Origin: Isosphaeraceae bacterium
GTDB lineage: Bacteria > Planctomycetota > Planctomycetia > Isosphaerales > Isosphaeraceae
Assembly: GCA_026004735.1 (NCBI GenBank)
Contig: BPJS01000001.1
Coordinates: forward strand, 1,426,001 to 1,490,000
DNA length: 64,000 bases
Reading direction: 5' to 3'
The position numbers and the translations under genes were made by a program. Position 1 is the first letter of the stretch, and each line of letters opens with the position of its first letter. Below, piece after piece: positions 46,772-55,861 of this stretch. The notes beneath the pieces were generated by a model. The model had not been told where the DNA came from, made no database searches, and was given only the letters and a program-made list of their open reading frames with translations.

Positions 46772-47302
46772 TTATTTCGATCGCACCTGCGCCCCGATCC
46801 AGAGCGAGAGCAAGGTCTTGGCGTCGTCGATCCGGCCGTCGGAAGCCATTGCCAGCGCCTCGTGCCACGAGACGACGATCGGGACGAGTTGCTCGTCGGG
46901 CTGGTGGGCGGTCTGGGTCGGGGTCAATTCCGTGCATCGGAACAAATGCATCCGTTCGCTCAGGATTCCGGGTGAGACCCACCAGCTTCGCAGCGGCTCG
47001 ATCCGTCCAGCCCGGTGGCCTGTCTCTTCCTCGACCTCGCGTGCGGCGGTCTGCTCGGGAGTCTCGCCCGGGTCGATCGTCCCGGCGGGGACTTCGATCA
47101 ACGTTTGTCCCACGGCGTACCGCTGGTTGCGTACGAGGATCAGGTGGTCGGGGTCCGGCTCGACAAGCAGGGCGACCGCGCCCCGATGAAGCACGACTTC
47201 GCGTTCCGCCCGGGCGCCATCGGCCAGCTCGACCGTCGCCAGCGCCAGATCGATTTTGCGCCCTTCGAAGATGATCCGCGTTGGGAGGGGTTGATCAGTC
47301 AT
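46772..47302 (-). CDS. Nudix hydrolase, ADP-ribose pyrophosphatase type
   Basis: This 176-residue protein carries the full Nudix box (GTIDPGETPEQTAAREVEEE followed by TGH, matching Gx5Ex7REUxEExGU) and the N-terminal strands and post-box region of the NudF/ADPRase group (PSPGILSERMHLFRCTEL-like). It hydrolyses nucleoside diphosphates linked to another moiety, probably ADP-ribose or an ADP-sugar. It overlaps the aminotransferase gene by eight bases. Confidence 0.9.
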   Translation of the reverse strand: MTDQPLPTRIIFEGRKIDLALATVELADGARAEREVVLHRGAVALLVEPDPDHLILVRNQRYAVGQTLIEVPAGTIDPGETPEQTAAREVEEETGHRAGRIEPLRSWWVSPGILSERMHLFRCTELTPTQTAHQPDEQLVPIVVSWHEALAMASDGRIDDAKTLLSLWIGAQVRSK

Positions 47303-48476
47303 CGCCGCTTCGATCCCGCCATCTTAGGTAGCCTTGAGTGAACCGCTCGAGGGCCTCGACCAGAATCGCCTCCTCGACGGCAACGCAGAACCGCACATGG
47401 CCCTCGCCGCCCGCCCCGAACGAGGAGCCAGGCGCCAGTCCGAGCCGATATTCCCGAACCAATCGTTGACACCAGGCGAACGATTCGCCAAGACCGTCGA
47501 TGCCGGGGAAAACGTAAAAGCCGCCGTCGGGCCGAGTACACCGAAGCCCAGGCAGGGCCTGCAACCGGCCAATCGCAAGTTCGACCTGATGCGCGTAGCG
47601 GGCCTGGGACTCGGCGATGTGGGCCTCCCCGTCCCGCCAGGCCGCGATCGCGGCGGCTTGAACGACGCCAGCAACGCAGCTCACGGCGAATTCCTGAAAG
47701 CCGGTCATCGACTGAATCAACCGCTCAGGCCCAGCCACCCATCCCACCCGCCAGCCGGTCATCCGATATGCCTTCGACAGGCTGTTGACCACGATCAGCC
47801 GCTCGAGCAATCGCGGCTCGGCGAAGGGACTGGGCGCGACTCGTCCCTGAAAGACAATCCGCTCGTAGACCGAGTCGACGAGGAGCCACACATTGTGACG
47901 CTCGCACCACGCAGCGAGACGGGTCCAATCGTCGGCCGTGGCCATCCAGCCGGTCGGATTGCCGGGCGTCGCCAGTGCCAGCAACCGGGTATCGGGGCGG
48001 GCGGCGGCAGTCAGTCGGTCGAAGTCGAGCGTGTAGCGGTCCCCGTCGAGCGCCAGAGGAACCTGGATGGGAGTTGCGCCGGTCACCGCGACGGCGGCCG
48101 AGAGATTGGGCCAGCATGGGGTGACGACGATCGCCGACGATTCCGGGCCAAGCGTGGCCTGGACGGCGAGCACGATCGCGTTCATGCCGCTGGCGGTGAT
48201 GATGAGCCGCGTGCGCGGATCGAGCGCGATGCCGTGGAGCGCGAGCACATGCTCGCTGAGGGCTTGGCGGGCCTCGATCGTACCGGCATTTGGGGTGTAG
48301 TAGGTCTGATCCGCCTCGATGGCAGCGTGCGCCGCAGCCTTGATGAAATCGGGTGTCGGCCGTGAGTCTTCCCCGACGAACAGCCTGAGCGTGCCCGGGT
48401 ACGCCTCCGCCAGCGAGGCGATGGCACGGATCTGAGAATGGGGGATGGCCGCAGCCTGAGACAGACGCATCATCAA
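47295..48476 (-). CDS. PLP-dependent aminotransferase, class I/II
   Basis: This 393-residue fold-type I enzyme has the NPTG motif (residues 173-176), DSVYE (201-205), the PLP Lys235 in NSLSKAYRMTGWRVGW and the C-terminal Arg region (HVRFCVAVEE). These identify an aspartate/aromatic-type aminotransferase. The exact amino acid is not readable. It starts five bases after the universal stress protein gene ends and overlaps the Nudix gene downstream, forming a tight cluster. Confidence 0.88.
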   Translation of the reverse strand: MMMRLSQAAAIPHSQIRAIASLAEAYPGTLRLFVGEDSRPTPDFIKAAAHAAIEADQTYYTPNAGTIEARQALSEHVLALHGIALDPRTRLIITASGMNAIVLAVQATLGPESSAIVVTPCWPNLSAAVAVTGATPIQVPLALDGDRYTLDFDRLTAAARPDTRLLALATPGNPTGWMATADDWTRLAAWCERHNVWLLVDSVYERIVFQGRVAPSPFAEPRLLERLIVVNSLSKAYRMTGWRVGWVAGPERLIQSMTGFQEFAVSCVAGVVQAAAIAAWRDGEAHIAESQARYAHQVELAIGRLQALPGLRCTRPDGGFYVFPGIDGLGESFAWCQRLVREYRLGLAPGSSFGAGGEGHVRFCVAVEEAILVEALERFTQGYLRWRDRSGDD

Positions 48477-48480
48477 AGGC

Positions 48481-48939
48481 TCAGTCCCGGCGCGGGTCGC
48501 GGACGGTCAAGACCGGGCAGGGCGCCTCGCGAACAATACGCTCGGCGACCGAGCCGAGCAGGACGTGGCTCAACCCGGTCCGGCCGTGAGTCGAAATCAC
48601 GATCAGCTCGATCGACTGCTCGCGGGCATACTGAGTGATCGCCAGAACCGGATCGCCCCAGTGGACGGTCCGCCGCACCTGAGCGGGCTTCCCGAACTCG
48701 GGCAAAAGGGCGGTCTCCAGCGCCTGGAGGGCCGTCTGCTCCGCCTCGCGGTAGTATTCGGCGGGGATGGTCGGGACCAGCATCGGCTCTGGCCCGATCG
48801 GAGCGATCACCTCGGGCAGAACGTGAAGCAGATGAAGCGTCGCCTCGAATCGTTCGGCCAGCCCGCAGGCGTAGCGAAGTCCGCTGGCAGCGTGCTGGCT
48901 GAAGTCGGTCGGGGCCAGGATTGAGCGGATCTCGAGCAT
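48481..48939 (-). CDS. Universal stress protein, UspA family
   Basis: This 152-residue protein is a single Usp domain: ILAPTDFSQHAASGLRYACG at the N-terminus and the ATP-binding motif GRTGLSHVLLGSVAERIVRE near the C-terminus (G-x2-G-x9-G-S type), followed by CPVLTVR. An insertion of about 20 residues lies after HVLPEV. ATP-binding Usps sense energy or stress states. It is five bases upstream of the aminotransferase gene. Confidence 0.92.
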   Translation of the reverse strand: MLEIRSILAPTDFSQHAASGLRYACGLAERFEATLHLLHVLPEVIAPIGPEPMLVPTIPAEYYREAEQTALQALETALLPEFGKPAQVRRTVHWGDPVLAITQYAREQSIELIVISTHGRTGLSHVLLGSVAERIVREAPCPVLTVRDPRRD

Positions 48940-49211
48940 GGGAGATGCTCCAATACCCTTCTACCCCTATTCTCTCAACTTCGGACGGCGCGAGGGAAGC
49001 TGGAGGAATTCGCTCGGTTGGCGATTCAGATTCAACGATCCGGCCAACCGACGTCGATCCCCTGCCACCAATCCGCATCGGTGCTTGCATCTCCTCGATG
49101 CCGCTGGGATCGGGGGTGCCTAGGCAGCGCTGGACGAACGCTTCGGACAACTCAGAAAAAAGAACGCGCCAAATCTTGGATCGAGCGATCCACGTTTGAA
49201 TCTGAAACGAG

Positions 49212-50081
49212 CTATGCTGACTGGTCGCCCCGAACGTAGGCGTGGAACCGGCGGCGCAAGTCTCGGGTGACCGGACCAGGGCGGCCGTCGCCGATGGGGC
49301 GGCCATCCAGCTCGACGCAGGGGATCACCTCCGCCGCGGTCCCGGTCAGGAAGCACTCGTCGGCGGTATAGATATCGTGTCGGTCCATCGCCCGCTCGAC
49401 CACGGTTAAGCCGATCGAACGGGCGATCTCGATCACGGCGGCTCGGGTGATGCCCTCGAGGATTCCGGAGTCGATCGACGGGGTGTGGATCACGCCCTGT
49501 TTAACGATGAACAGGTTGTCGCCCGTGCACTCGGCAACCTGGCCCTGATGGTTGAGCATCAAGGCTTCGAGGCAGCCGGCGTTGGTCCCCTCGATCTTGG
49601 CAAGGATGTTGTTGAGGTAATTGAGCGACTTGATCCGCGGGTTGAGGGCTGCGGGATGGTTGCGGATCGTTCCCGCGGTGATGATCTTCAGGCCGTGCTC
49701 GTACAGCTCCTCGGGGTAGAGCTGAATCGAGTCGGCGATGATGATGACCTGGGGATCGCTCGTCTTGCGGGGGTCCAGTCCGAGCGACCCTGCGCCGCGG
49801 GTCACGATCAGGCGTACGTACGCATCCTTCAGCCCGTTGATCGCCAACGTCTTCTCGACGGCCGCGATCACTTCGGCCTTGGTCATCGGGATCGTCAGGT
49901 GGATTGCCCGCGCTGAGTCGAAGAGGCGGTCGACGTGTTGTTCGAGCCGGAAAACACGGCCGTTATAGGCGCGAATTCCCTCAAAGACGCCGTCGCCATA
50001 GAGCAAACCGTGGTCGTAGACGCTGATTTTGGCGTCGGCCTTGTCGTAAAATTTGCCGCCGATGTAGATTTGAAGACTCAT
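49212..50081 (-). CDS. ilvE: Branched-chain amino-acid aminotransferase
   Basis: The ATG at 50081 gives 289 residues of the fold-type IV PLP family. The opening IYIGGKFYDKADAKISVYDH, then GLLYGDGVFEGIRAY, the PLP Lys in RIKSLNYLNNILAKIE, and ECTGDNLFIV with the ITRAAVIEIARSIG segment mark IlvE. It makes valine, leucine and isoleucine from their keto acids, completing the pathway that ilvN and ilvC belong to. It starts 59 bases after lolD. An in-frame extension upstream has no good ribosome site. Confidence 0.94.
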   Translation of the reverse strand: MSLQIYIGGKFYDKADAKISVYDHGLLYGDGVFEGIRAYNGRVFRLEQHVDRLFDSARAIHLTIPMTKAEVIAAVEKTLAINGLKDAYVRLIVTRGAGSLGLDPRKTSDPQVIIIADSIQLYPEELYEHGLKIITAGTIRNHPAALNPRIKSLNYLNNILAKIEGTNAGCLEALMLNHQGQVAECTGDNLFIVKQGVIHTPSIDSGILEGITRAAVIEIARSIGLTVVERAMDRHDIYTADECFLTGTAAEVIPCVELDGRPIGDGRPGPVTRDLRRRFHAYVRGDQSA

Positions 50082-50140
50082 GGCGGACGCGGCTCCGGCG
50101 GCGCTGGGCGATCGCGGCGGGCAGGCGACCGGGCCCCCAC

Positions 50141-50851
50141 TCAGGGGACTTCGGTAAGGCATTCCACAATGCGACCCTCGGTCAAGCGGACGACCCGATC
50201 CGCTTGTGCCGCGACCTGTGCGTCGTGGGTGACCATGATCATAGTGAGGCCCTCTTCGCGGTTCAAGTCGCGGAGCAGGTCGAGCACTGCCTGCCCGGTG
50301 GCTGCGTCGAGGTTGCCGGTAGGCTCGTCGGCCAGAAGGATGGAGGGCTGGCCGGCCAGGGCGCGCGCGATGGCCGCACGCTGCATCTCGCCGCCAGACA
50401 GTTCGGACGGTTTGTGGTTGCAGCGGTGGCCCAGTCCGACCCGATCCAGCAACAGGCGGGCCTGGTGGACCAGCCGCTTACGCCGCAATTTGTAGGCGAT
50501 CACGCCGTAGCGAATCATCAGCGGCGTGAGCACGTTTTCCAGAGCCGTCAGCTCGGGGAGCAGATGATACGACTGGAAGATGAATCCAAAGATGCGATTG
50601 CGTAGCTCGTCCCGGCGGCGGTCAGGAAGGCGGTCGATCGGTCGGCCCTCGAGCAGGATTCGTCCCCGGTCGGGGTCGTCGAGCAGCCCCAGAACGTGCA
50701 ACAGCGTGCTCTTGCCCGAGCCGCTCGCGCCCATCACGGCGACGTATTCGCCGCGCGCTGCCTCGAAGTCCACCCCCTGGAGCACGGGCACCTGGACCTT
50801 CCCTTTGCGATATCCCTTGACCAGATCCACGCAGGCCAGATGCGGCGTCAT
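50141..50851 (-). CDS. lolD: Lipoprotein-release ABC transporter ATP-binding protein
   Basis: This 236-residue ATPase carries Walker A (GASGSGKST), the signature (SGGEMQRAAIARALAG), Walker B (ILLADEPTGNLD) and the H-loop (MVTHDAQVAA) of the LolD/MacB subgroup. It is paired with the FtsX-type permease gene 81 bases upstream, which fits the LolCDE complex that extracts lipoproteins from the inner membrane. A MacB-type exporter cannot be excluded. No LolA gene is in the window. Confidence 0.9.
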   Translation of the reverse strand: MTPHLACVDLVKGYRKGKVQVPVLQGVDFEAARGEYVAVMGASGSGKSTLLHVLGLLDDPDRGRILLEGRPIDRLPDRRRDELRNRIFGFIFQSYHLLPELTALENVLTPLMIRYGVIAYKLRRKRLVHQARLLLDRVGLGHRCNHKPSELSGGEMQRAAIARALAGQPSILLADEPTGNLDAATGQAVLDLLRDLNREEGLTMIMVTHDAQVAAQADRVVRLTEGRIVECLTEVP

Positions 50852-50932
50852 CCGTGACTCTCCCGTATGGGCTGACTAGGCCAACGGAACGGTTACCAAC
50901 TCCCCGAGTCTGGTCAGACCCCGGACTCACGC

Positions 50933-52333
50933 TCATTCGTAACGTAGCGCCCGGACCGGATGCAGCCGCGCGGCCCGATGGGCCGGCCAGACGCTCGCTC
51001 CGACGGCGATCAGCAGCGCCGCGCCCACAATCAGAGCGACCGTTTTGGGATCGACCAGGACCGGTATCTCGTTGAAGTAGTAAATCGTGTCGTCGAAGAC
51101 CTTGCGACCCAGCAACCGGCTCAGCGCGGCCTCGATCGCGTTGATATGGGCCACGAACAGAAGCCCGCCGATCATCCCCACGCCCGACCCGACCAGTCCC
51201 AGCGACAGCCCGTATCCAAGAAAGATGGCACGAACGCCGCGAGTGGATGCGCCAAGGGCCCTCAGGATCCCGATGTCGCGGGTCTTCTCCACCACGATCA
51301 TCGAAAAGATCGCCAGAATCCCAAACCCAGCCACGGCGATGATGAAGAAGAGGAGGATGTTCAAAATCGACTGCTCCAGGGCGACCGCCGAGAGCAGCGG
51401 ACCTTGCTTCTGTTCCCAGGTCTGAACGCTAAATCCGCGCGGCCAGCGATCCCAGAGGGCACGCGACAGATCCAACGCCAGCCGATCCAGGTCGGTCCCC
51501 GGTCTGGTCTTGATCTGGATCGCGTTGACCCGGCCCTCGTGGCCGTTGCCCATGCCGCGGAGATACTGGAGCCGCTCCAGCGGAACAAAGACAAATGAGG
51601 CGTCGTACTCGCTCATCCCGCTCTTGAAGAACGAGACGACCGTGAAGCTATCCCGTCGAGGTTCGATGGCTTGTCCGGTTGAGGGAAAGGTCAGGATGAT
51701 CCGCGAGCCGGTCGGCGCGAGAAAGATGTCCTCGGTTGCTCCGGGAGGGTGGTGAGTGACGGTCGCGTAGCCTGGGATCGCCCCGTGGTCGGGAACTTCC
51801 TGCTGGGCGTGCTGCTGAAGAATGGCCAACGTCTCGGCGTCGGGGTCGGACTCGTGGATCAACTTCGCGGCGTGGGAGTTCAGCTCCCGGAGCGTGGGAT
51901 CCACCTCGAACGAGGGCGGGCGAGGTTCGCCCCGCTCCCCGACTAGGTATTGGGCGAACTGGCCCACGGCGGCCCGGCTGGCCGGATCAACGCCGATGAT
52001 CTGAACCGGCTTGGTGATCGTCTGCGAGCCGTACTGGAAACTCATGATTCCCGGCGTATCCACGGTCGCCGCCAACGCCTCGACCCGATCCCCGCCGACC
52101 GAGCGGATCAACGCCATCACCTCGTTGGCGTACGGAAATCCATCGAACGACGTTCCCTCGACGACCACGTCGGAGAGAATCCCGTGGAGGCGATCCCGCA
52201 TCTTGTCGGCAAAGCCGGCCATCACCGCATTGACGACGATCATCGTGGCCACGCCCAGCATCACGCTCACGATGCTGGCCAGCGCAATGTAACGGGTGCG
52301 GAGGTAGCGCCAGCAGAGCAAGAGCATGTACAT
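50933..52333 (-). CDS. LolC/LolE-type lipoprotein-release permease
   Basis: This 466-residue protein has four membrane helices: one near residues 17-42 (IALASIVSVMLGVATMIVVN), a large periplasmic domain (about 50-320), and three C-terminal helices (ILLFFIIAVAGFGILAIFSM, SLGLVGSGVGMIGGLLFVAH and TVALIVGAALLIAVGASVWP). This topology and the NAVMAGF motif fit LolC/LolE. The protein probably forms a dimer with itself, since only one such gene is present here, powered by LolD. It lies between lysS and lolD. Confidence 0.88.
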   Translation of the reverse strand: MYMLLLCWRYLRTRYIALASIVSVMLGVATMIVVNAVMAGFADKMRDRLHGILSDVVVEGTSFDGFPYANEVMALIRSVGGDRVEALAATVDTPGIMSFQYGSQTITKPVQIIGVDPASRAAVGQFAQYLVGERGEPRPPSFEVDPTLRELNSHAAKLIHESDPDAETLAILQQHAQQEVPDHGAIPGYATVTHHPPGATEDIFLAPTGSRIILTFPSTGQAIEPRRDSFTVVSFFKSGMSEYDASFVFVPLERLQYLRGMGNGHEGRVNAIQIKTRPGTDLDRLALDLSRALWDRWPRGFSVQTWEQKQGPLLSAVALEQSILNILLFFIIAVAGFGILAIFSMIVVEKTRDIGILRALGASTRGVRAIFLGYGLSLGLVGSGVGMIGGLLFVAHINAIEAALSRLLGRKVFDDTIYYFNEIPVLVDPKTVALIVGAALLIAVGASVWPAHRAARLHPVRALRYE

Positions 52334-52373
52334 GGCCGTCTCAGTCCTTCCTTGGACATCGGGCGTAACGGTT

Positions 52374-54119
52374 CTAGCAATGATCCGGCCGCAGCAACGG
52401 AAACAGGATCACGTCGCGGATGTGGTGACGATCGAGCAGCAACATGCAGAGCCGGTCCATCCCGATTCCGAGTCCACCCGCCGGAGGCATCGCGTGTTTC
52501 AGAGCGCGAAGGAAATCCTCATCGAGGACGGCCATCGAGTCCTCGGCTCGCTGACCCTGAAGCTGCTTGCGAAACAGCTCTTCCTGCAAGAGCGGATCGT
52601 TCAGCTCAGTATACGCGTTGGCCAGCTCGACCCCGTGCACAAACAGCTCGAAGCGTTCGGCCACGTCGGGATGGCCCCGCTTACGCTTCGTCAGCGGACA
52701 AAGCGGGGCGGGGTAGTCGACCACAAAAACCGGACCGATCAGGTTGGGCTCGACCACTTGCTCGAACAACTCGGCGACGATCACGACGTCGTCTTTGTCA
52801 AGGACCGAGATGCCTCGCTCGACGGCTCGCTCCCGAACGGCCTCGAAGTCGTGCATCCCGACCCCGACATACTCCTCGAACAGGCTGGCATAGGTGCGCC
52901 GGGGCCAGGGGGGGGTGAAGTCGACCGTGTTTCCGTCCCAGGACCGAACCCGCTGGCCGTCAAGGGCGTCGATCGCACCCAGAATCAGGGCTTCGGTCAG
53001 CTCCATCATACTGTGATAGTCGCCGTAGGCCTCGTACGCCTCCAGCATCGTGAACTCGGGATTGTGCTTGCGGCTGATGCCCTCGTTACGGAAGACCCGG
53101 CCCAGCTCGTACACCTTCTCCATGCCGCCGACCAGCAACCGCTTCAGATGCAGTTCCAGCGCTATCCGCAGGTAGAGCTTCAGATCGAGCGCGTTGTGAT
53201 GGGTCACGAAGGGTCGCGCGGCCGCCCCGCCGGCGATCGTCTGCATGGTCGGCCCCTCGACCTCCACGTAGCCACGTTCGGCCAGCACCCGGCGAAACGC
53301 AGCCAGGATCTTTGACCGGCCGAGGAAGGCCTCCATCGACTCGGGATTCGTAAACAGATCCACATAGCGCTGCCGGCTCCGCAACTCGATATCCGACAAG
53401 CCGTGCCACTTTTCCGGTGGCGGAAGCAGGCTCTTGCCGAGAATGGTCAAACCGGTGGCGAAGACCGTGCGCTCGCCCGTACGGGTATGCCCGACGGTCC
53501 CATCGACGCCGATCAGATCTCCCAAGTCGAGCAAATTCGCCAGTTCCCAGCCGGTTTCGCCAACCTGTTTCTTCCCGATCATGACCTGGATCGGTCCGGT
53601 CCAGTCTCGGATCTGGAGAAAGTGGACCCTGCCCATGTCGCGGCGGAGCATGATCCGGCCGGCAACGCGTACCGGAGGACCTGGCTCGCTCGCGCCGGGC
53701 GGCGGGGCATCGAGCTGGCGAACTTCGGCGATCGGGCGATGGCCGTCGAACCGCTGCCCCCAAGGGTCCAGGCCCAGGGCTTCGATCCGGGCCAGCTTGT
53801 CGCGGCGGGATTGTTCGAGGTCGCCCGGGGCTGGCGGGGTCGCTTCCGTGTCGGCTGGCATCGGCGGACTGGATTCGTTTGTTGGGACCCAGGACTCATC
53901 GATCGGGGCCGACTCGAAGGCGTCTTGGATCCGCTCCCGAAAAAAGCGTCCCGGCGAGCCAGACGTCAGAAGCCCCTCTTGCAGCGAGGCCGGAACCCTC
54001 TCAAATCGCAGGACTTTTCCCGATTGGAGTCGGACGTACAGATGTAGCGTGGTCGCGTCGTGGGAGACAGCCTCGATCCCCTCCGCTTCGATCGGATGCC
54101 AGACGACTGACGGCATCAT
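52374..54119 (-). CDS. lysS: Lysyl-tRNA synthetase, class II, with N-terminal KTSC domain
   Basis: With the ATG at 54119 the protein has 581 residues. Residues about 1-75 (SVVWHPIEAEGIEAVSHDAT, then LHLYVRLQSGKVLRFERVPA) match the KTSC domain, normally at the C-terminus of some lysyl-tRNA synthetases. A flexible linker precedes the standard class II enzyme: OB-fold anticodon-binding domain (RVAGRIMLRRDMGRVHFLQI), motif 2 (ELGRVFRNEGISRKHNPEFT) and motif 3 (GLGIGMDRLCMLLLD). It charges tRNA-Lys. A good promoter lies 50 bases upstream, next to the IS insertion. Confidence 0.93.
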   Translation of the reverse strand: MMPSVVWHPIEAEGIEAVSHDATTLHLYVRLQSGKVLRFERVPASLQEGLLTSGSPGRFFRERIQDAFESAPIDESWVPTNESSPPMPADTEATPPAPGDLEQSRRDKLARIEALGLDPWGQRFDGHRPIAEVRQLDAPPPGASEPGPPVRVAGRIMLRRDMGRVHFLQIRDWTGPIQVMIGKKQVGETGWELANLLDLGDLIGVDGTVGHTRTGERTVFATGLTILGKSLLPPPEKWHGLSDIELRSRQRYVDLFTNPESMEAFLGRSKILAAFRRVLAERGYVEVEGPTMQTIAGGAAARPFVTHHNALDLKLYLRIALELHLKRLLVGGMEKVYELGRVFRNEGISRKHNPEFTMLEAYEAYGDYHSMMELTEALILGAIDALDGQRVRSWDGNTVDFTPPWPRRTYASLFEEYVGVGMHDFEAVRERAVERGISVLDKDDVVIVAELFEQVVEPNLIGPVFVVDYPAPLCPLTKRKRGHPDVAERFELFVHGVELANAYTELNDPLLQEELFRKQLQGQRAEDSMAVLDEDFLRALKHAMPPAGGLGIGMDRLCMLLLDRHHIRDVILFPLLRPDHC

Positions 54120-54168
54120 GTCACCGCGACGCCTTTGCTGTCTTGCCCTAAACTCCAGAATGCGGACA

Positions 54169-54196
54169 ATTTTAGGTATCCGGGCGTCCGGGTCAA
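54169..54196 (-). promoter_or_regulatory. Sigma-70 promoter of lysS
   Basis: On the minus strand TTGACC (54191-54196) and TAAAAT (54169-54174) are spaced 16 bases, 50 bases before lysS. The IS target duplication begins nine bases further upstream, so the core promoter is intact. Confidence 0.55.
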
Positions 54197-54205
54197 TCGC
54201 AATAG

Positions 54206-54215
54206 GTAGGTCCGA
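54206..54215. repeat. Target-site duplication, left copy
   Basis: GTAGGTCCGA, identical to 55472-55481, borders the insertion sequence on the lysS side. Confidence 0.9.
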
Positions 54216-55471
54216 CAGGGCTGTTTCATTCTTCTGCTCAAGTTGCCACAAGTTTCATGGCCTTTGTGACATGGAACCTCAGATCTCTGACGACGTCGGC
54301 GATTCCTCGTTTCGTCCGTCTGGCTTGCTGTCCCAGCAGAAACAACGCCACGTTGCGGAGGCTTGCAGCGACCTGCGCGGCGGTCCCGGTCCTCACTCGG
54401 CTGGCATCCTCGCCCAAGGTCCAATCCCGCACGCCAAACAACTGGTTCTCGATCGCCCAGTGCGAACGGATCAGCGTCAGGAGCTTGGCGGGCGACGCCT
54501 TCTCGGGCCTCAGACTGGTGATACCGTACACGTCCTCGACGGTCGTCACTCCCCGGAGGGTGCGTTCACGCCGCAGATGAAAAACCTGCCCCACGGCCGG
54601 CCAGTCCAGGAAGCTGTTCAGCCAGGTCGTGGTCCGAATCGTCCGCCGCTCACGTCGCCCATGCCCCTTGTGAATCATGCAGGCCTGGCGGATGCTCTCG
54701 GCGTGGAGTCGTCTCTGCCGGGGGGGAAAGCCCCGCTGGCGGGGCGTCCAAAACACTTCGGATGTCCGCCAGGAGCATCGCCTGATTTTCCTTGGCTGGT
54801 AGCACATAATCGCCGCCACGCCGCACAATCTCCGAGCAGACGTCTCGGTGAGTAAACATGGCATCACCCGTGACAACCTTGCCAGAGAGTGGCAGAATTC
54901 CGAGCAATTCCAGGGCCGCCTTGTGCTCATTGGTTTTGGCATCGACCCGCAATTGGGTCAGGACCGCCCTCATCTCGGAGGCATAGGCAGCCAGCAGATG
55001 CACCGCGGGCAAATTCTCGCCCCGAGACCCACGCGCCGTCTTGCCGTCGATCGCGATGTGTTCGAAGCATCGGGTCCCGAGACGGGCCTGGATCCACTCG
55101 CTGATCAACTGCTCGAAGACCGCGACGTCAATCCCGCGAAAGACACGGCTGAGAGTGGCCTCGCTGGGGGCCTTGGATCGGGTGCAGCCGAGGAGCTTCC
55201 GGAACTCGCGACCGAAGGCATTGCCGAACTGGACGACGCCCCGCCGCGAGGTGATGCCCGTGAGCATGGCTACGGCCGTCAAGGCCAGAATCGAAGGCAA
55301 AGGGTGCCGCAGGCCCTGGGCCCTGCGACGGTCCATAAGCTTCGGTGAACGAAAGACTTCCAGAAGAGATCGCGCGGCGTCCATGCCAAGACCTCCAGGT
55401 GTGGATCAAACGGTGACTACTGGCATAACATCATTGCAGCCGATCGGATAGATCAGAACGGAATAGCCCTG
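54216..55471 (-). mobile_element. ISAs1-family insertion sequence
   Basis: This 1256-base element is bounded by imperfect inverted repeats. The left end reads CAGGGCTGTTTCATTCT and the right end, reversed, CAGGGCTATTCCGTTCT, matching at 14 of 17 bases. Both are flanked by the perfect 10-base target duplication GTAGGTCCGA. Start CAGGGC and 8-10 base duplications fit ISAs1. One transposase gene fills it, but its frame is broken by one base in a run of seven C. The exact duplication implies a recent insertion. Confidence 0.93.
54238..55384 (-). pseudogene. ISAs1 transposase, frameshifted
   Basis: The gene starts at ATG 55384 (GGAGG seven bases upstream) and reads as a DDE_Tnp_ISAs1 transposase. 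The first catalytic Asp is in IAIDGKTARGSR, the second in VTGDAMFTHRD and the Glu in HWAIENQLFGVRDWTLGED. The first frame stops at 54650; a second frame, one base on, carries IHKGHGRRERRTIRTTTWLN to the stop at 54238. Together they would encode about 381 residues, normal for the family. The break coincides with the seven-C run complementary to 54720-54726. All three catalytic residues survive, so a single-base indel or a sequencing error explains it. Confidence 0.85.
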
Positions 55472-55481
55472 GTAGGTCCGA
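55472..55481. repeat. Target-site duplication, right copy
   Basis: GTAGGTCCGA, identical to 54206-54215, borders the insertion sequence on the VOC-gene side. Confidence 0.9.
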
Positions 55482-55507
55482 ATCGGTTTCCTCGATCGGG
55501 GATCTCC

Positions 55508-55861
55508 ATGCGTCTCTACATGGTTGAGCTCCGGGTTCGGAGCGTGGCGGACTGCCTTCCTTGGTACCGGGATGTCTTGGGCTTTGAGGTCGATCGTGTC
55601 GACGAGCCCCACGGCTGGGCACTGCTCAAGCTCGGGGATTTCAGGCTCTCGATGAAGCAGGGAGAGCCGTTCGCCACGGGCGTCGATCTGGTTCTCCTAC
55701 TCGGCGATGTCGACGCCGCCGTGAGCGGCTGGCAGGCGCGGGGCGTCCAGGTCAGCGATCCGTTCGATAGTCCTTTGGGGGAAGGTTACCGCGAGGCCCG
55801 CTTGTTCGATCCCGAAGGTCGGCGAATACGCGTCTTTAGCTGGAGGATGGTTCACGGCTAA
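55508..55861 (+). CDS. VOC-family (glyoxalase/dioxygenase fold) protein
   Basis: This 117-residue single-domain protein reads MRLYMVELRVRSVADCLPWY at the start and YREARLFDPEGRRIRVFS at the end, the paired beta-alpha-beta-beta-beta units of the VOC superfamily. Substrate is not evident, and the metal-ligand positions are not all conventional. The ATG at 55508 has GGGGGA six bases upstream. An insertion sequence ends only 26 bases plus the target duplication upstream, so its native promoter was probably separated by the insertion. Confidence 0.85.
   Translation: MRLYMVELRVRSVADCLPWYRDVLGFEVDRVDEPHGWALLKLGDFRLSMKQGEPFATGVDLVLLLGDVDAAVSGWQARGVQVSDPFDSPLGEGYREARLFDPEGRRIRVFSWRMVHG

Noticed and set aside
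53434..54855. 473-codon plus-strand frame across lysS and the insertion sequence
   Set aside because: It crosses a recent insertion boundary, so it cannot be an old gene, and it is antisense to lysS and the transposase.
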